From positions 95,751 to 159,750 of the forward strand of contig NZ_PGUW01000017.1 of the NCBI RefSeq assembly GCF_002863565.1: a stretch of DNA of 64,000 bases, given 5' to 3'. Under the pieces are notes generated by a model that did not search any database, had not been told where the DNA came from, and saw only the letters and a program-made list of their open reading frames with translations. The DNA is from Bacillus sp. V5-8f (lineage in GTDB: Bacteria > Bacillota > Bacilli > Bacillales > DSM-1321). A program made the position numbers and the translations under genes. Each line of letters begins with the position of its first letter. Position 1 is the stretch's first letter. Below are positions 1 through 8,830 of the stretch, piece after piece.

Positions 1-4
1 TTAC

Positions 5-250
5 TTAGTTTTTTATCGGCCGTTCAAGCGATGTTAGATCCTCATCCATCATCATTACTCTGTCTTGAACGACAGCTTTGGCGTCTTGAACACCCCTGTT
101 ATAAATATAGGGTCCGATTTCCTTTATAATGAATTCTAAATAGTTCTCAGCTGCAAGTTCTCCGATTTCTTCATCGAATTCACGTTTAACATATTCCTTG
201 ATAAGGGATTTCATCGCACTTTTCTGGTCTAGCGGAAATTTAATAAACAT
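5..250 (-). CDS. DUF2164 family small protein
   Basis: An 81-residue soluble, acidic protein. Its central blocks (DEEIGELAAE, then GPYIYNRGVQDA, then an acidic DEDLTSLE tail) are those I associate with the DUF2164 family, whose function is unknown. An in-frame ATG lies 15 bases further upstream, but the ATG at 250 is preceded by a GAGGTG ribosome binding site and the upper one is not. It reads in the same direction as mobB and moeA, 40 bases downstream of mobB, and may be co-transcribed with them. No catalytic motif or membrane segment is visible. Confidence 0.75.
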   Translation of the reverse strand: MFIKFPLDQKSAMKSLIKEYVKREFDEEIGELAAENYLEFIIKEIGPYIYNRGVQDAKAVVQDRVMMMDEDLTSLERPIKN

Positions 251-289
251 TAAGCACCTCACCATGGCATAGTTTGCTACCCATTAACT

Positions 290-811
290 TCATCTTGATT
301 TTCTAAAAAACCAGTCGCTAAAGCCGTCCAAGTTTACGTCAAAAGCAGGTACTCCTGAGATCTTGCTTTTACTAGGTCCTTTCATTTCGGGCCAGCAAAT
401 GACGGCTTGAATATTTTCGAGCTCTTCCAGCAAGACAAGGTCGCTTTCATGCCTTATTACTACTGCCTTAGGAAATGTTTTTCGTTTATAACCTTCAATA
501 AGGATTATGTCCGGATTGAAGGTTGCAAGAATATCAATATTCTTGCTTAGTAAGTCACATCCAGCTGGCAGGCTTGCAGTAAGCTGGATGGTTCCAGCGC
601 CTTCCACTAAGGCTGCCTGTGCGCCACTTGTAAAAAGCCTTGTTGAGTCTTTGTCGGGCAAGTCGGGCGCGCCGCCATGTCCATGGTGTTTGATTACGGA
701 TACAGTAAGCCCAGCCTGATTTAACTGATGGGTTAGCTTGGAAATAATCGTTGTTTTGCCACTATTTTGATAACCTACAATTTGAAATATATAGGGTTTT
801 ACCATGGCCAA
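290..811 (-). CDS. mobB: Molybdopterin-guanine dinucleotide biosynthesis protein MobB
   Basis: A GTP-binding P-loop protein. The Walker A motif GYQNSGKTT lies at residues 13-21, followed by IKHHGHGG (switch-like region) and DILATFNPDIILIEGYKR, all typical of MobB. MobB assists MobA in attaching GMP to molybdopterin in the cytosol. The length (about 173 residues) is normal for the family. The likely start is TTG at 811, with GGAAGG six bases upstream; an ATG two codons later is the alternative. Its first codons overlap the end of moeA, which argues for translational coupling. No mobA is seen in the window. Confidence 0.9.
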   Translation of the reverse strand: MAMVKPYIFQIVGYQNSGKTTIISKLTHQLNQAGLTVSVIKHHGHGGAPDLPDKDSTRLFTSGAQAALVEGAGTIQLTASLPAGCDLLSKNIDILATFNPDIILIEGYKRKTFPKAVVIRHESDLVLLEELENIQAVICWPEMKGPSKSKISGVPAFDVNLDGFSDWFFRKSR

Positions 812-2064
812 GCGCTGCCTTCCTGATCATCGAGGAGAAGGGCGAAGACGGTGTCTCCTTCCGTAAACCCGCGTGACCCGCCAGGTAGGATGGTGAGTGT
901 ATTGGATCCCGCCAGGCTTGTAATGATATTTGATTTGTCCATGCCGCTAGGGACAACCGTCAATTGTCCGTCCATATAGCTAAGCTTTGTTCGGACAAAT
1001 CGCATAAACGGATTTGGCTTTTTAAAATCGGCACCTAATTTAGCCTGTACTTTTTGAAGGTGCGGTTTATTGGAAAACAACATTGTTCTAACAATAGGCC
1101 TAACAAAGAGCTCAAAGCCTACATAGCATGCAGAAGGATTGCCGGATAGCCCGAATAAAATCTTGTTTTCCAAAGATGCGATAGTCGTAACACTACCCGG
1201 CCGCATTCCTACTTTATTAAAAAGGACTTCGGCACCGAGCTTATCATAGATATCAGGCAAAAGGTCATAATCACCAACCGAAACTCCTCCTGTTGTGATA
1301 AGGAGATCCACTTTCTCTAATTCTGTACGGATTGCTTCAAAACTAACTTCCAGATTGTCGGCTAGTTGTCCAAAATAGAGAACATCCGCACCTGCGCGCT
1401 TAATTTGTGAAGAAATCATATGAGAATTGCTGTTTCTGATCTTCCCTGGCTGGATCGGTTCAGAAACATCCAGTAGTTCCGATCCGGTAGCAAAAAGACC
1501 GATTACCGGCTTTTTTGCTACCGGCACCTTATCGTACCCGAACGTTGCAAGTACCGCTTTTATTCCAGGGTTTATGATTGTCCCTTTTTCGACAAGAACA
1601 TCCCCTTTTTTGGCATCTTCACCCTTAAAGGAAACATTTTCCCCTTTTTTGAGAGAACGTTTGAAGCGTATGTAGTTTTTGCCTTCTTTTTTAAATTCTT
1701 CAGACAATTCGAGCATAAGAACCGCATCACATTCAATTGGCATCTGTGTCCCTGTCATGATTCGGACAGCTTGATTCTCCTGTACCGGAATTTGTGGTAC
1801 CATTCCGGCACCAAGCTCCTCCACGACTTCAAATTCAAGTGGATTTTCTCTCGAAGCCGAGGCTGTATCTGAGGACCTTAAAGCAAAACCATCATAAGGT
1901 GCCCGATTAAAATGGGGGACATCATGCGTGGCTACTATATCTTGAGCGAGAAAGCGCCCGTCACACTCCGAAATGGATACCCATTCCACTGAACCCTCCA
2001 GTTTCTTGCTCATCACTTTCTCAACTGCTTCAGACACACTGATGGGTGTCCTGCGCTCTACCAT
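799..2064 (-). CDS. moeA: Molybdopterin molybdenumtransferase MoeA
   Basis: This enzyme inserts molybdate into adenylylated molybdopterin in the last common step of molybdenum cofactor synthesis. It has the MoeA N-terminal domain (HDVPHFNRAPYDGFALRS, about residue 45-62), the central MoCF/MogA-like fold with TTGGVSVGDYD and GLSGNPSACYVGFEL, and a C-terminal MoeA_C beta domain. About 421 residues is a normal length. The ATG at 2064 follows GGAGTG at good spacing; a GTG three codons upstream overlaps that Shine-Dalgarno and is unlikely. It overlaps mobB, so the two form a molybdenum cofactor operon; the substrate enzymes (for example nitrate reductase) lie elsewhere. Confidence 0.95.
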   Translation of the reverse strand: MVERRTPISVSEAVEKVMSKKLEGSVEWVSISECDGRFLAQDIVATHDVPHFNRAPYDGFALRSSDTASASRENPLEFEVVEELGAGMVPQIPVQENQAVRIMTGTQMPIECDAVLMLELSEEFKKEGKNYIRFKRSLKKGENVSFKGEDAKKGDVLVEKGTIINPGIKAVLATFGYDKVPVAKKPVIGLFATGSELLDVSEPIQPGKIRNSNSHMISSQIKRAGADVLYFGQLADNLEVSFEAIRTELEKVDLLITTGGVSVGDYDLLPDIYDKLGAEVLFNKVGMRPGSVTTIASLENKILFGLSGNPSACYVGFELFVRPIVRTMLFSNKPHLQKVQAKLGADFKKPNPFMRFVRTKLSYMDGQLTVVPSGMDKSNIITSLAGSNTLTILPGGSRGFTEGDTVFALLLDDQEGSAWPW

Positions 2065-2324
2065 GCTGTTCACTCCAGTCTTTTATATAACATGGGCTTT
2101 ATAATAAGTAGCCCTTTTTGATTCTAAGTATCAATATTTACAATACAGTAAAAATCCCTAATTAAACTATATCAAAATCATACGAAGGATGGTAATGATG
2201 CATATTGCAAATGAAATTTGTTGAAAGGAATGCTGATATATGTTGAAATTACCCCTATTTTTTGGATTTCGTTAATATACCATGGATATGGCTGAAGATC
2301 ATTCACACTTACACAGACATCCTT

Positions 2325-2357
2325 GCAAAACAAAAAACAGACAGTGAAAACCGTCTG
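2325..2357 (-). terminator. Intrinsic terminator of the DUF1128 gene
   Basis: Read on the minus strand, a 7-bp stem CAGACGG/CTGTCTG with a short loop is followed by TTTTTTGTTTT, 28 bases past the stop codon of the gene at 2385-2609. The rest of the 320-base gap between moeA and this gene is AT-rich and shows nothing I can support. Confidence 0.7.
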
Positions 2358-2384
2358 GATTTAATTTATATCTTTAGTTTTTAT

Positions 2385-2609
2385 TTATTGATTTCTTAAC
2401 TTCCCAAGTTCTTCGGCTATTGCCTGCATCTCACTAGGACTGAAATTGTTTTTCTTCATCACCATTTCATAAATTTCAACAAGCTCTTCGTACATTTCCG
2501 CGTTGAAGTGAGTAGATTTAATGGCACCAATATTCATTACCTTCAGTTTCTCTTTAATCGCTTCAATTATGTATTCCACATTTTCTGCTGTATTTTTTGT
2601 TAAATCCAT
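2385..2609 (-). CDS. yfkK: DUF1128 family protein (YfkK-like)
   Basis: A 74-residue soluble, mostly helical protein. [21 protein letters not shown] near its C-terminus is the DUF1128 signature I associate with B. subtilis YfkK. Function is unknown. The ATG at 2609 follows an AGGGTGG site; an upstream GTG lies inside that site. Synteny supports the name, since the next genes on the other strand match yfkI and yfkH, which sit beside yfkK in B. subtilis. Confidence 0.8.
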   Translation of the reverse strand: MDLTKNTAENVEYIIEAIKEKLKVMNIGAIKSTHFNAEMYEELVEIYEMVMKKNNFSPSEMQAIAEELGKLRNQ

Positions 2610-2856
2610 AAAAAAATCCACCCTTCAAGAATTTTATTTTCATCTTTTCACGATTGGAGCGATAAGTCAACTACTAGATGAAATTGGACCTTTAAAAGGA
2701 ACTGCCGAAAAATAACCAACAATAAGATTGTCGGTTTCCGCAGATAATAAATGCGAAGAAGCCTATACAAGCGCATAGATTCTTCCAATAAAAATTAAAT
2801 CAACAATTACTTCCATACTCCCTTACTGAAAAATCACATCAAGAGGAGGTAGCAAA

Positions 2857-3228
2857 ATGGACGTCTATCAGAATAAAACAAGAAGCAGATTTATGCAAGC
2901 TATGTTATATGGTGCAATTGCTGGGGCAGCAATCAGCCTATTCGACAGACAGACACGCTATTCGGTCATGAATAACAGCAGAAGATATCTAAATGATATG
3001 AGAACGATGGCTTCACACCCAAATAGCACCATGAATCAAGTGAAAGAAGCCACAAGCAAGCTTCGAACAACGATGGAAAATATTGCAGAAGATGTTGCAT
3101 TCATCTCTGCCCGAATGGATGAGATAAAAGAAATTCCGCCCCAATTGGCCGAAATGGTTAGGGAAACAAAGGATGCATTCGTTTCCGAGGATGGTCTACA
3201 TCACGTAAACCAAACCTTAAAACATTAG
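2857..3228 (+). CDS. YtxH-like membrane-anchored protein (YfkI position)
   Basis: A 123-residue protein with one short hydrophobic segment near the N-terminus (AMLYGAIAGAAISLF, about residues 15-29), followed by a long hydrophilic helical tail suited to coiled coil. This is the layout of YtxH-type general stress proteins. It has a strong GAGGAGG site eight bases before its ATG. It lies 42 bases upstream of the YihY-family gene in the same direction and is probably co-transcribed with it. The position matches yfkI of B. subtilis; I assign it by order rather than by clear sequence memory. Confidence 0.65.
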   Translation: MDVYQNKTRSRFMQAMLYGAIAGAAISLFDRQTRYSVMNNSRRYLNDMRTMASHPNSTMNQVKEATSKLRTTMENIAEDVAFISARMDEIKEIPPQLAEMVRETKDAFVSEDGLHHVNQTLKH

Positions 3229-3270
3229 CTCAGGACAAACCTAGGTTAAGGATCTTCAAGAGGTGGGAGT

Positions 3271-4107
3271 ATGATGGAAAGACAGGAAAGGGCAAAACGG
3301 CCATTCATGATCAGTCTAATTAAACGCATGTCCGGGGATGAAGCTACAGGTCTCGCAGCACAACTAGCCTATTTTTTCCTGCTTTCACTGTTCCCTCTCT
3401 TGATTTTTTTAGTTGCAATCCTGCCATACTTATCTTTATCCTACCAGGATATTCTGAATCTTGTACGAGGTTATGCACCACAGGAGTCCATGCAGGTTAT
3501 CGAGAGAAACCTCAATGAAGTATTAAAAGGTAATGGAAAGGCTCTCACTTTTGGTATTTTTGCCACATTGTGGTCTGGCTCAAATGGAATTAATACAATG
3601 GTACGGGCCTTTAATAAGGCCTACGATGTCGTAGAAGACCGGCATTTCTTAGTTGCACGGGCGATGTCCATTGTTCTGACTATTGCCATGATTTTTGTTT
3701 TTGTTGTTGCCTTACTTCTTCCCGTGTTTGGAAGACAGATCGGGCTATTTTTAACTTCCAGCTTCGGGCTGTCTGACGAATTTTTGCATATATGGAATGC
3801 AATGAGATGGGTAGTGAGCTCCCTTGTATTATTTTTCGTCCTGACGATGTTATATTGGATTGCACCCAATAAAAAGATTAGCTGCCTGAGCGTGTTGCCA
3901 GGCTCTCTTGTTGCTACGATTGGCTGGATCCTGGTTTCACTTGGATTTTCGTTCTATGTAGAAAGGTTCGGCAATTATACCTCAACATATGGAAGTCTTG
4001 GCGGAATCATCGTGCTCATGATCTGGTTTTATTTATCCGGATTCATTATTATTATTGGAGGGGAGGTCAATGCAATCAAAAGTGACCGAAAACAACCCTA
4101 CTGCTGA
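3271..4107 (+). CDS. yfkH: YihY/UPF0761 family inner-membrane protein (YfkH-like)
   Basis: A 278-residue polytopic membrane protein with about six hydrophobic segments. It carries the family blocks LAAQLAYFFLLSLFPLLIFL, LWSGSNGINTMVRAFNKAYDV and GNYTSTYGSLGGIIVLMIWFY. The YihY family was once misnamed RNase BN; its members are membrane proteins of uncertain function. The start has AAGAGGTGGGAG upstream and two adjacent ATG codons. It ends about 65 bases before the terminator of the convergent ATPase gene. Confidence 0.85.
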   Translation: MMERQERAKRPFMISLIKRMSGDEATGLAAQLAYFFLLSLFPLLIFLVAILPYLSLSYQDILNLVRGYAPQESMQVIERNLNEVLKGNGKALTFGIFATLWSGSNGINTMVRAFNKAYDVVEDRHFLVARAMSIVLTIAMIFVFVVALLLPVFGRQIGLFLTSSFGLSDEFLHIWNAMRWVVSSLVLFFVLTMLYWIAPNKKISCLSVLPGSLVATIGWILVSLGFSFYVERFGNYTSTYGSLGGIIVLMIWFYLSGFIIIIGGEVNAIKSDRKQPYC

Positions 4108-4171
4108 ACGCATATATCCTCGATAAAATCAGCAGGTCTATCTGTGAGATAAACATTAACATTTACTGAAG

Positions 4172-4217
4172 TAAAAATAAAAGAGCCGGCTTGCGGGTTC
4201 AAACCCGGAGCCAGCTA
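4172..4217 (-). terminator. Intrinsic terminator of the ZosA-type ATPase gene
   Basis: On the minus strand, an 8-bp arm AGCTGGCT pairs with AGCCGGCT (one mismatch), extended by CCGGG/CCCGC, and is followed by CTTTTATTTTT. It lies between two convergent genes, 8 bases past the ATPase stop codon. Confidence 0.8.
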
Positions 4218-4224
4218 ATTGTGA

Positions 4225-6147
4225 TTAATTTTTTAATAAACGTAAGCTGTTAAGGATAACCAGTATGGTGCTGCCTTCATGACCGATCACGCCGTATGGT
4301 AGATCCAAAAATTGAAAGAAATTTGAAGCGATTAACAACATGATGACACTGATCGAAAAAATTACATTTTGTTTAATGATTTTATTCATTCTCTTTGAAA
4401 GCTTTACGGCCTCAGCAATCCGAGGCAGGTCATTCTTCATAAGGACAACGTCTGCGGTTTCTAGCGCGACATCAGTGCCTTCCCCCATGGCGATGCCAAC
4501 AGATGCTGTAGCAAGGGCAGGAGCATCATTAATTCCATCTCCAACCATCGCAACGGTGCCAAACCGATTTTTTAATTTTTTGACTTCCTGCACTTTCGTT
4601 TCAGGAAGACAGTCTGATACATATTCATCCAAATGGCTTTCGGCGGCAATTGCTTTCGCTGTTTTCTCACCGTCGCCTGTCAGCATGACGGTGTAGATTC
4701 CTTCATGCCTTAAATCTTCAATGGCTGAAATGGTTTCATCACGCACTTGATCCTTTAGGGTAAGGATTCCGGCAATCCCTTTATCGTCACGGGCGAATAC
4801 GATTGTCTTTCCTTCAGCGCTCAATGAAGCAGCAATGCCACCCTGGAATTGTTGTGCCTCTTCAATGCCGACAAAGTCAGCCTTGCCGACTTTCCATTGA
4901 ACAGTCCCAAACTGAGCTTGCACGCCATAGCCTGATATATCCTCCATCGCTTCTGGCTTTATCAATTCTTTATTGATATTTGCTATAGCATAACGAACGA
5001 TTGCATTGGCAAGCGGATGGTTCGAATAGTTTTCAATTGATGCAACGTGGTAGAGGAATTCCTCAGTTGTTAAATCTTCTCTTAAAATAACATCAGTTAC
5101 TTCCGGCTTTCCTCTTGTTAATGTACCTGTTTTGTCAAGGGCAATGGCCTTCAAATTTCCCAAATTCTCCATGTGAACTCCGCCTTTAAATAAAATTCCA
5201 TGGCGAGCCCCATTGGAAATGGCCGATAATGTTGCTGGCATAATGGAAGCGACAAGGGCACAGGGTGATGCCACTACAAGTAAAATCATCGCACGGTAGA
5301 AAGTCTCTGTCCAACTCCAGCTGAAGATAAAATGGGGCAGGAACATCATTAAAACAACAATGAGGAGCACAACTTTTACATAAGTACCTTCAAATTTCTC
5401 AATAAACAGCTGAGAAGGTGATTTTTCGCTTTGGGCTGATTGTACAAGCGTAATGATTTTTTGGAAAAGGGTTTCACTGCTTGGTTTTGTAATTTCTATC
5501 GTAACGGTACCGCGCAGGTTAACGGTTCCTGCAAACACCTCATTGCCCGGTACCTTACTGACCGGCATAGACTCCCCTGTTATCGCAGCTTCATCAATGT
5601 TTGTTTGTCCTTCAGTGATGACTCCATCAGAAGGAACGCGTTCACCGGGTTTTACCAAAATGAAATCACCGACAGCAAGCTTTGAAACGGGGACCTTTTC
5701 CTCCATGCCGTTAGGATTGAGTCTTAAGGCTTCCTCAGGCTGCAGATCCATCAATGCGGAAATTTCTTTATGGCTTTTATTCATTGTGTATGTTTCCAAA
5801 GCACCACTTACCGCGAAAATAAATATTAAAATAGCACCTTCTGTCCAATAGCCAATGATTGCGGAGCCGATAGCGGCCAGCACCATCAGCATCTCTACAT
5901 TCAATTCCTTATTTTCTATTGTTTCTTCAATGCCTTCTTTGGCTTTTGCGTAACCCCCAATTACAAAGGCGAGCAGGTAAGAAACGATAGAAGCGGTTTC
6001 CATGTTGTTTTTTGATAAAATCCAACCGGTCAAAATCAATACACCACTTAATAATGCTGCAATAAGTTCCAGATGAGGCATGATTTTTTCAAAGGAAAGG
6101 AAGTTTACGTCTTTCCCGCGGGCCATTGTTTTTGTTTCTGAAGTCAT
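4225..6147 (-). CDS. zosA: P1B-type heavy-metal-translocating ATPase (ZosA/CadA-like)
   Basis: A 640-residue integral membrane ATPase. It shows the TGES actuator motif (about residue 190), the metal-path motif SPC in SPCALVAS (about 295), the phosphorylation site DKTGTLT (about 337), HPLA nucleotide-domain motif in NHPLANAIV, and GDGINDAPALA near the C-terminus. It lacks an N-terminal CxxC heavy-metal-binding domain. The SPC instead of CPC and the overall length resemble B. subtilis ZosA, a PerR-controlled zinc importer, more than CadA; cobalt or cadmium export is the alternative. The ATG at 6147 follows GGAGGAACGT. I looked for a PerR box upstream and found none, so regulation may differ from B. 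subtilis. Confidence 0.75.
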   Translation of the reverse strand: MTSETKTMARGKDVNFLSFEKIMPHLELIAALLSGVLILTGWILSKNNMETASIVSYLLAFVIGGYAKAKEGIEETIENKELNVEMLMVLAAIGSAIIGYWTEGAILIFIFAVSGALETYTMNKSHKEISALMDLQPEEALRLNPNGMEEKVPVSKLAVGDFILVKPGERVPSDGVITEGQTNIDEAAITGESMPVSKVPGNEVFAGTVNLRGTVTIEITKPSSETLFQKIITLVQSAQSEKSPSQLFIEKFEGTYVKVVLLIVVLMMFLPHFIFSWSWTETFYRAMILLVVASPCALVASIMPATLSAISNGARHGILFKGGVHMENLGNLKAIALDKTGTLTRGKPEVTDVILREDLTTEEFLYHVASIENYSNHPLANAIVRYAIANINKELIKPEAMEDISGYGVQAQFGTVQWKVGKADFVGIEEAQQFQGGIAASLSAEGKTIVFARDDKGIAGILTLKDQVRDETISAIEDLRHEGIYTVMLTGDGEKTAKAIAAESHLDEYVSDCLPETKVQEVKKLKNRFGTVAMVGDGINDAPALATASVGIAMGEGTDVALETADVVLMKNDLPRIAEAVKLSKRMNKIIKQNVIFSISVIMLLIASNFFQFLDLPYGVIGHEGSTILVILNSLRLLKN

Positions 6148-6250
6148 ATACGTTCCTCCTGTAGATATTTTCTAGCAAATTGGATGCAAAGGGTTATGAA
6201 ACAATCAATCTTCTATTTAAATGAGAAAGATATTCAACATCATTACCCCT

Positions 6251-6287
6251 AAAAATAACGAAAGCTGTCATCGAAGCCGATGACAGC
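6251..6287 (-). terminator. Intrinsic terminator downstream of the MFS remnant
   Basis: A perfect 10-bp stem GCTGTCATCG/CGATGACAGC with a 4-base loop is followed on the minus strand by TTTCGTTATTTTT. It separates the MFS remnant from the downstream ATPase gene in the same direction. Confidence 0.7.
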
Positions 6288-6448
6288 GTATACCCATAAG
6301 AATAGAAATTAATAAAATTATTTTATGTTTATCCTACCATACATTCTATCCTAAAAAAAGAAATTTGCTTATTCTTTCCATTCTAAATATTAAATATTCT
6401 TATGGGGTGCCCATTCCTGTGTATCCGGCAAATGGGCTGCACGTTCCT

Positions 6449-7001
6449 TTACAGAGCTAGAGCTAGGAAGATGAGCAAAAGCATGAAACTGATGACGAAA
6501 AAAAAGCTGTCTCCTTTTAAAAATTCGATGACCAATCTGCCCGATAAAAGGGCCGCAAATGCTTCCGACACTGAAGAAGATACCACATAATAAATTTCCA
6601 GTCGGCAAAAGGTTTCTTGGAACAAGGTCAGCCATATAGCTGATTCCAAGAGAAAAGGTGGAACCCACCATTACACCGGTGAGGAGGAAACATAATAGCA
6701 AGCTAATCGGTGACTTGTACAGGAATCCGGAAGAAAACAAGATAAGAAATCCAAAAAAAAGGATAAACAACAATACTTTTCTTCGTCCTATTTTATCGCT
6801 CATTACGCCAAACGGGATTTGCGACATCAAGCTCCCTGCCGAAAAAGAAGTAATAATGATCGAAACCATGCTTATATCAATCCCAGAACGAAGAGCATGT
6901 ACAGGAAAATTCCCATTAAGAGACGCTTTAAGGAATCCATAGCCAAAAGGAGGAAGGAAGGCCACCCAAGCATATTTACTAACTTTCAAAAAGCGCTTCA
7001 A
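6449..7001 (-). pseudogene. Decayed MFS transporter (YfkF position), frameshifted and truncated
   Basis: The first 155 or so residues are a clear major facilitator N-terminus: six-helix pattern, with SQIPFGVMSDKIGRRKVLL as the cytoplasmic loop 2-3 signature. Near 6535-6545 the reading frame shifts. One frame continues ICGPFIG then loses hydrophobicity, while the other picks up LVIEFLKGDSFFFVISFMLLL and then stops at 6449. About half of a normal 400-residue transporter is therefore missing. The TTG start at 7001 has only a weak ribosome binding site. The neighbouring chaA(yfkE) and yfkD fit the yfkF position of B. subtilis. Whether the frameshift is real or a sequencing error cannot be told here, but the missing C-terminal half argues for decay. 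Confidence 0.8.
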
Positions 7002-7270
7002 CGTTCCGGTGAAGGATGTTGTTTCAATATTACGTTGAGATGACTTCTATAAAATCTGCTCTCTTGATGTTACTTGGTAACGGGATGATTAATCAAGGGT
7101 AATTAGGGTATATGTTTTCTAGAAAATACATACGGATGGGTTTCATGTTTCGCGGAAGGAAAATAATGTAATGTAAAATTAGCTGGAATATATCCAATCA
7201 TAAAATGAATAGCACGTTAGGGACTATATTTCATAAAAATCTAAATTTATTAACTGGTGAGGTTGTACTG

Positions 7271-8332
7271 ATGAACAGAATATTTTTGATTCTAGTTTTA
7301 GTGGGTGTCCCACTTTCCGTAATCGGATCTCTACTGCATTGGTCTAGTATTCTAATGTTTGTTGTTTACTGCTTAACGATTATTGCCTTGGCCGGATTTA
7401 TGGGAAGAGCGACAGAAAGCCTGGCAGTAACCATGGGGCCACGGATTGGAGGGCTTCTCAATGCAACATTCGGTAATGCGGTGGAACTAATCATTTCTAT
7501 CTTTTCTTTAAAAGCTGGGTTAGTTGGTGTAGTGCTTGCATCCCTTACCGGTTCAGTGTTAGGGAATCTGCTTTTAGTGGCAGGCTTATCTTTTTTTGTG
7601 GGAGGCTTAAAATACAAACGGCAGAAATTCAATGTGTACGATGCAAGGCATAATGCAGGACTATTGATTTTTGCTGTAATTGTAGCTTTTGTTATTCCCG
7701 AGGTTTTCTCCCAGGGGATGCCGGAAGGGAAAACAATGGCGTTAAGCATTGGCACCTCTGTAATCTTGATCACATTGTATCTTGCGGCACTCTTCTTTAA
7801 ACTTGTTACCCATCGGGGGGTATATCAGTCGAAGGAAAAGGGCGGAGCAGAGGCGAGTCATGAGGAAGAACCTGAATGGGGAAAAGGAAAAGCGATGGCG
7901 ATTCTTGCTGTAGCCACCATTGCTGTTGCCTATGTTTCAGAGCATCTTGTCCATACTTTCCATGAAGTAGGGGAAGCTTTTGGATGGACTGAGTTATTTA
8001 TCGGTGTCATTATTGTTGCAATAGTTGGAAACGCCGCGGAACACGCTTCGGCTGTCATCATGGCATATAAAGATAAAATGGATATTGCTGTTGAGATTGC
8101 TGTTGGTTCTACGCTTCAAGTTGCTATGTTTGTTGCACCAGTGCTTGTTTTACTTTCATTATTTTTCCCAACATCCATGCCGCTGGTATTCACATGGCCT
8201 GAATTGATCACGATGGTAACGGCTGTGTTTTTAATCGTGATCATCTCGAATGACGGAGAAACAAACTGGTTTGAGGGGCTTACCTTGTTAGCGGCTTATG
8301 TGATTATGGGGATAGGATTTTATTTGTTATAA
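7271..8332 (+). CDS. chaA: Ca2+/H+ antiporter, CaCA family (ChaA/YfkE)
   Basis: A 353-residue integral membrane cation/proton exchanger with two internally related halves, each carrying the alpha-repeat signature. The first is GGLLNATFGNAVELIISIFSL (about residues 53-74) and the second is IVGNAAEHASAVIMAYKDKMD (about 250-270); the acidic residues in GNAVE and GNAAEH are the ion-binding glutamates of the family. The ATG at 7271 has GGTGAGG eight bases upstream, so an in-frame ATG 66 bases earlier is rejected. The gene stands alone, with a terminator directly after it. Confidence 0.93.
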   Translation: MNRIFLILVLVGVPLSVIGSLLHWSSILMFVVYCLTIIALAGFMGRATESLAVTMGPRIGGLLNATFGNAVELIISIFSLKAGLVGVVLASLTGSVLGNLLLVAGLSFFVGGLKYKRQKFNVYDARHNAGLLIFAVIVAFVIPEVFSQGMPEGKTMALSIGTSVILITLYLAALFFKLVTHRGVYQSKEKGGAEASHEEEPEWGKGKAMAILAVATIAVAYVSEHLVHTFHEVGEAFGWTELFIGVIIVAIVGNAAEHASAVIMAYKDKMDIAVEIAVGSTLQVAMFVAPVLVLLSLFFPTSMPLVFTWPELITMVTAVFLIVIISNDGETNWFEGLTLLAAYVIMGIGFYLL

Positions 8333-8355
8333 GATATTTGCATAAACTATAAAAA

Positions 8356-8400
8356 ATGACTCTGCATACCTTGATTTGCAGAGTCATTTTCATTGTTTTA
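8356..8400 (+). terminator. Intrinsic terminator of chaA
   Basis: A perfect 11-bp stem ATGACTCTGCA/TGCAGAGTCAT with a 10-base loop, followed by TTTCATTGTTTT, begins 24 bases after the chaA stop codon. Confidence 0.85.
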
Positions 8401-8830
8401 AAAAAGGTAAGTACATATTGTTATCCAAAATTATTATCGTATGTTGCTTGCTTCAGCAATCAATAATTCTAGAAATTTCACCCGCCTTTACCGGTAGCAT
8501 AGCTTGAAGAGAAAATATCCTTTTTGAGCTAATGATTGATAGGTGATTTAATCGATAAACATACCTCCTTGAGATGGTTAGGTGTTAGGTATGAATGAAT
8601 TCGCCTCCTTTTTTATAGGGTAGGTAAAGTATACAACAAAAATATAAAATTGTAAATATTCAGAACATTACAAAAATGTTACAATCCGTAGAAATTCATT
8701 AAACACATTTAAATTATCAAAGGTTATCTCATCCAAAGTTTTATATTTGTTGCCAATAGCAGCGCATAAAAAAAGGGACGGCAGTGAAATCTAAACTTAA
8801 ACAAGATTACCTTACAAGGAGTGCGACATC
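8401..8830. other. Gene-free AT-rich stretch upstream of yfkD
   Basis: About 430 bases with no supportable gene. On the minus strand two AGGAGG-like sites (near 8568-8576 and 8603-8612) precede only a four-codon frame or no frame. A TTACAAT hexamer near 8688 could be part of a promoter for yfkD, but no matching -35 is clear. Confidence 0.4.

Noticed and set aside
4340..5851. Plus-strand open frames of 81-132 codons inside the P-type ATPase
   Set aside because: Antisense shadows of a conserved gene with no start signals.
6302..6335. AT-rich palindrome TAATAAAATTATTTTA as a PerR or Fur box
   Set aside because: It matches neither consensus well and lies beyond the terminator that separates it from the ATPase gene.
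8401..8620. Minus-strand AGGAGG sites and a short MLPVKAGEISRIIDC frame resembling the start of FeoA
   Set aside because: The frame stops after 15 codons and the similarity is too short to call a remnant.
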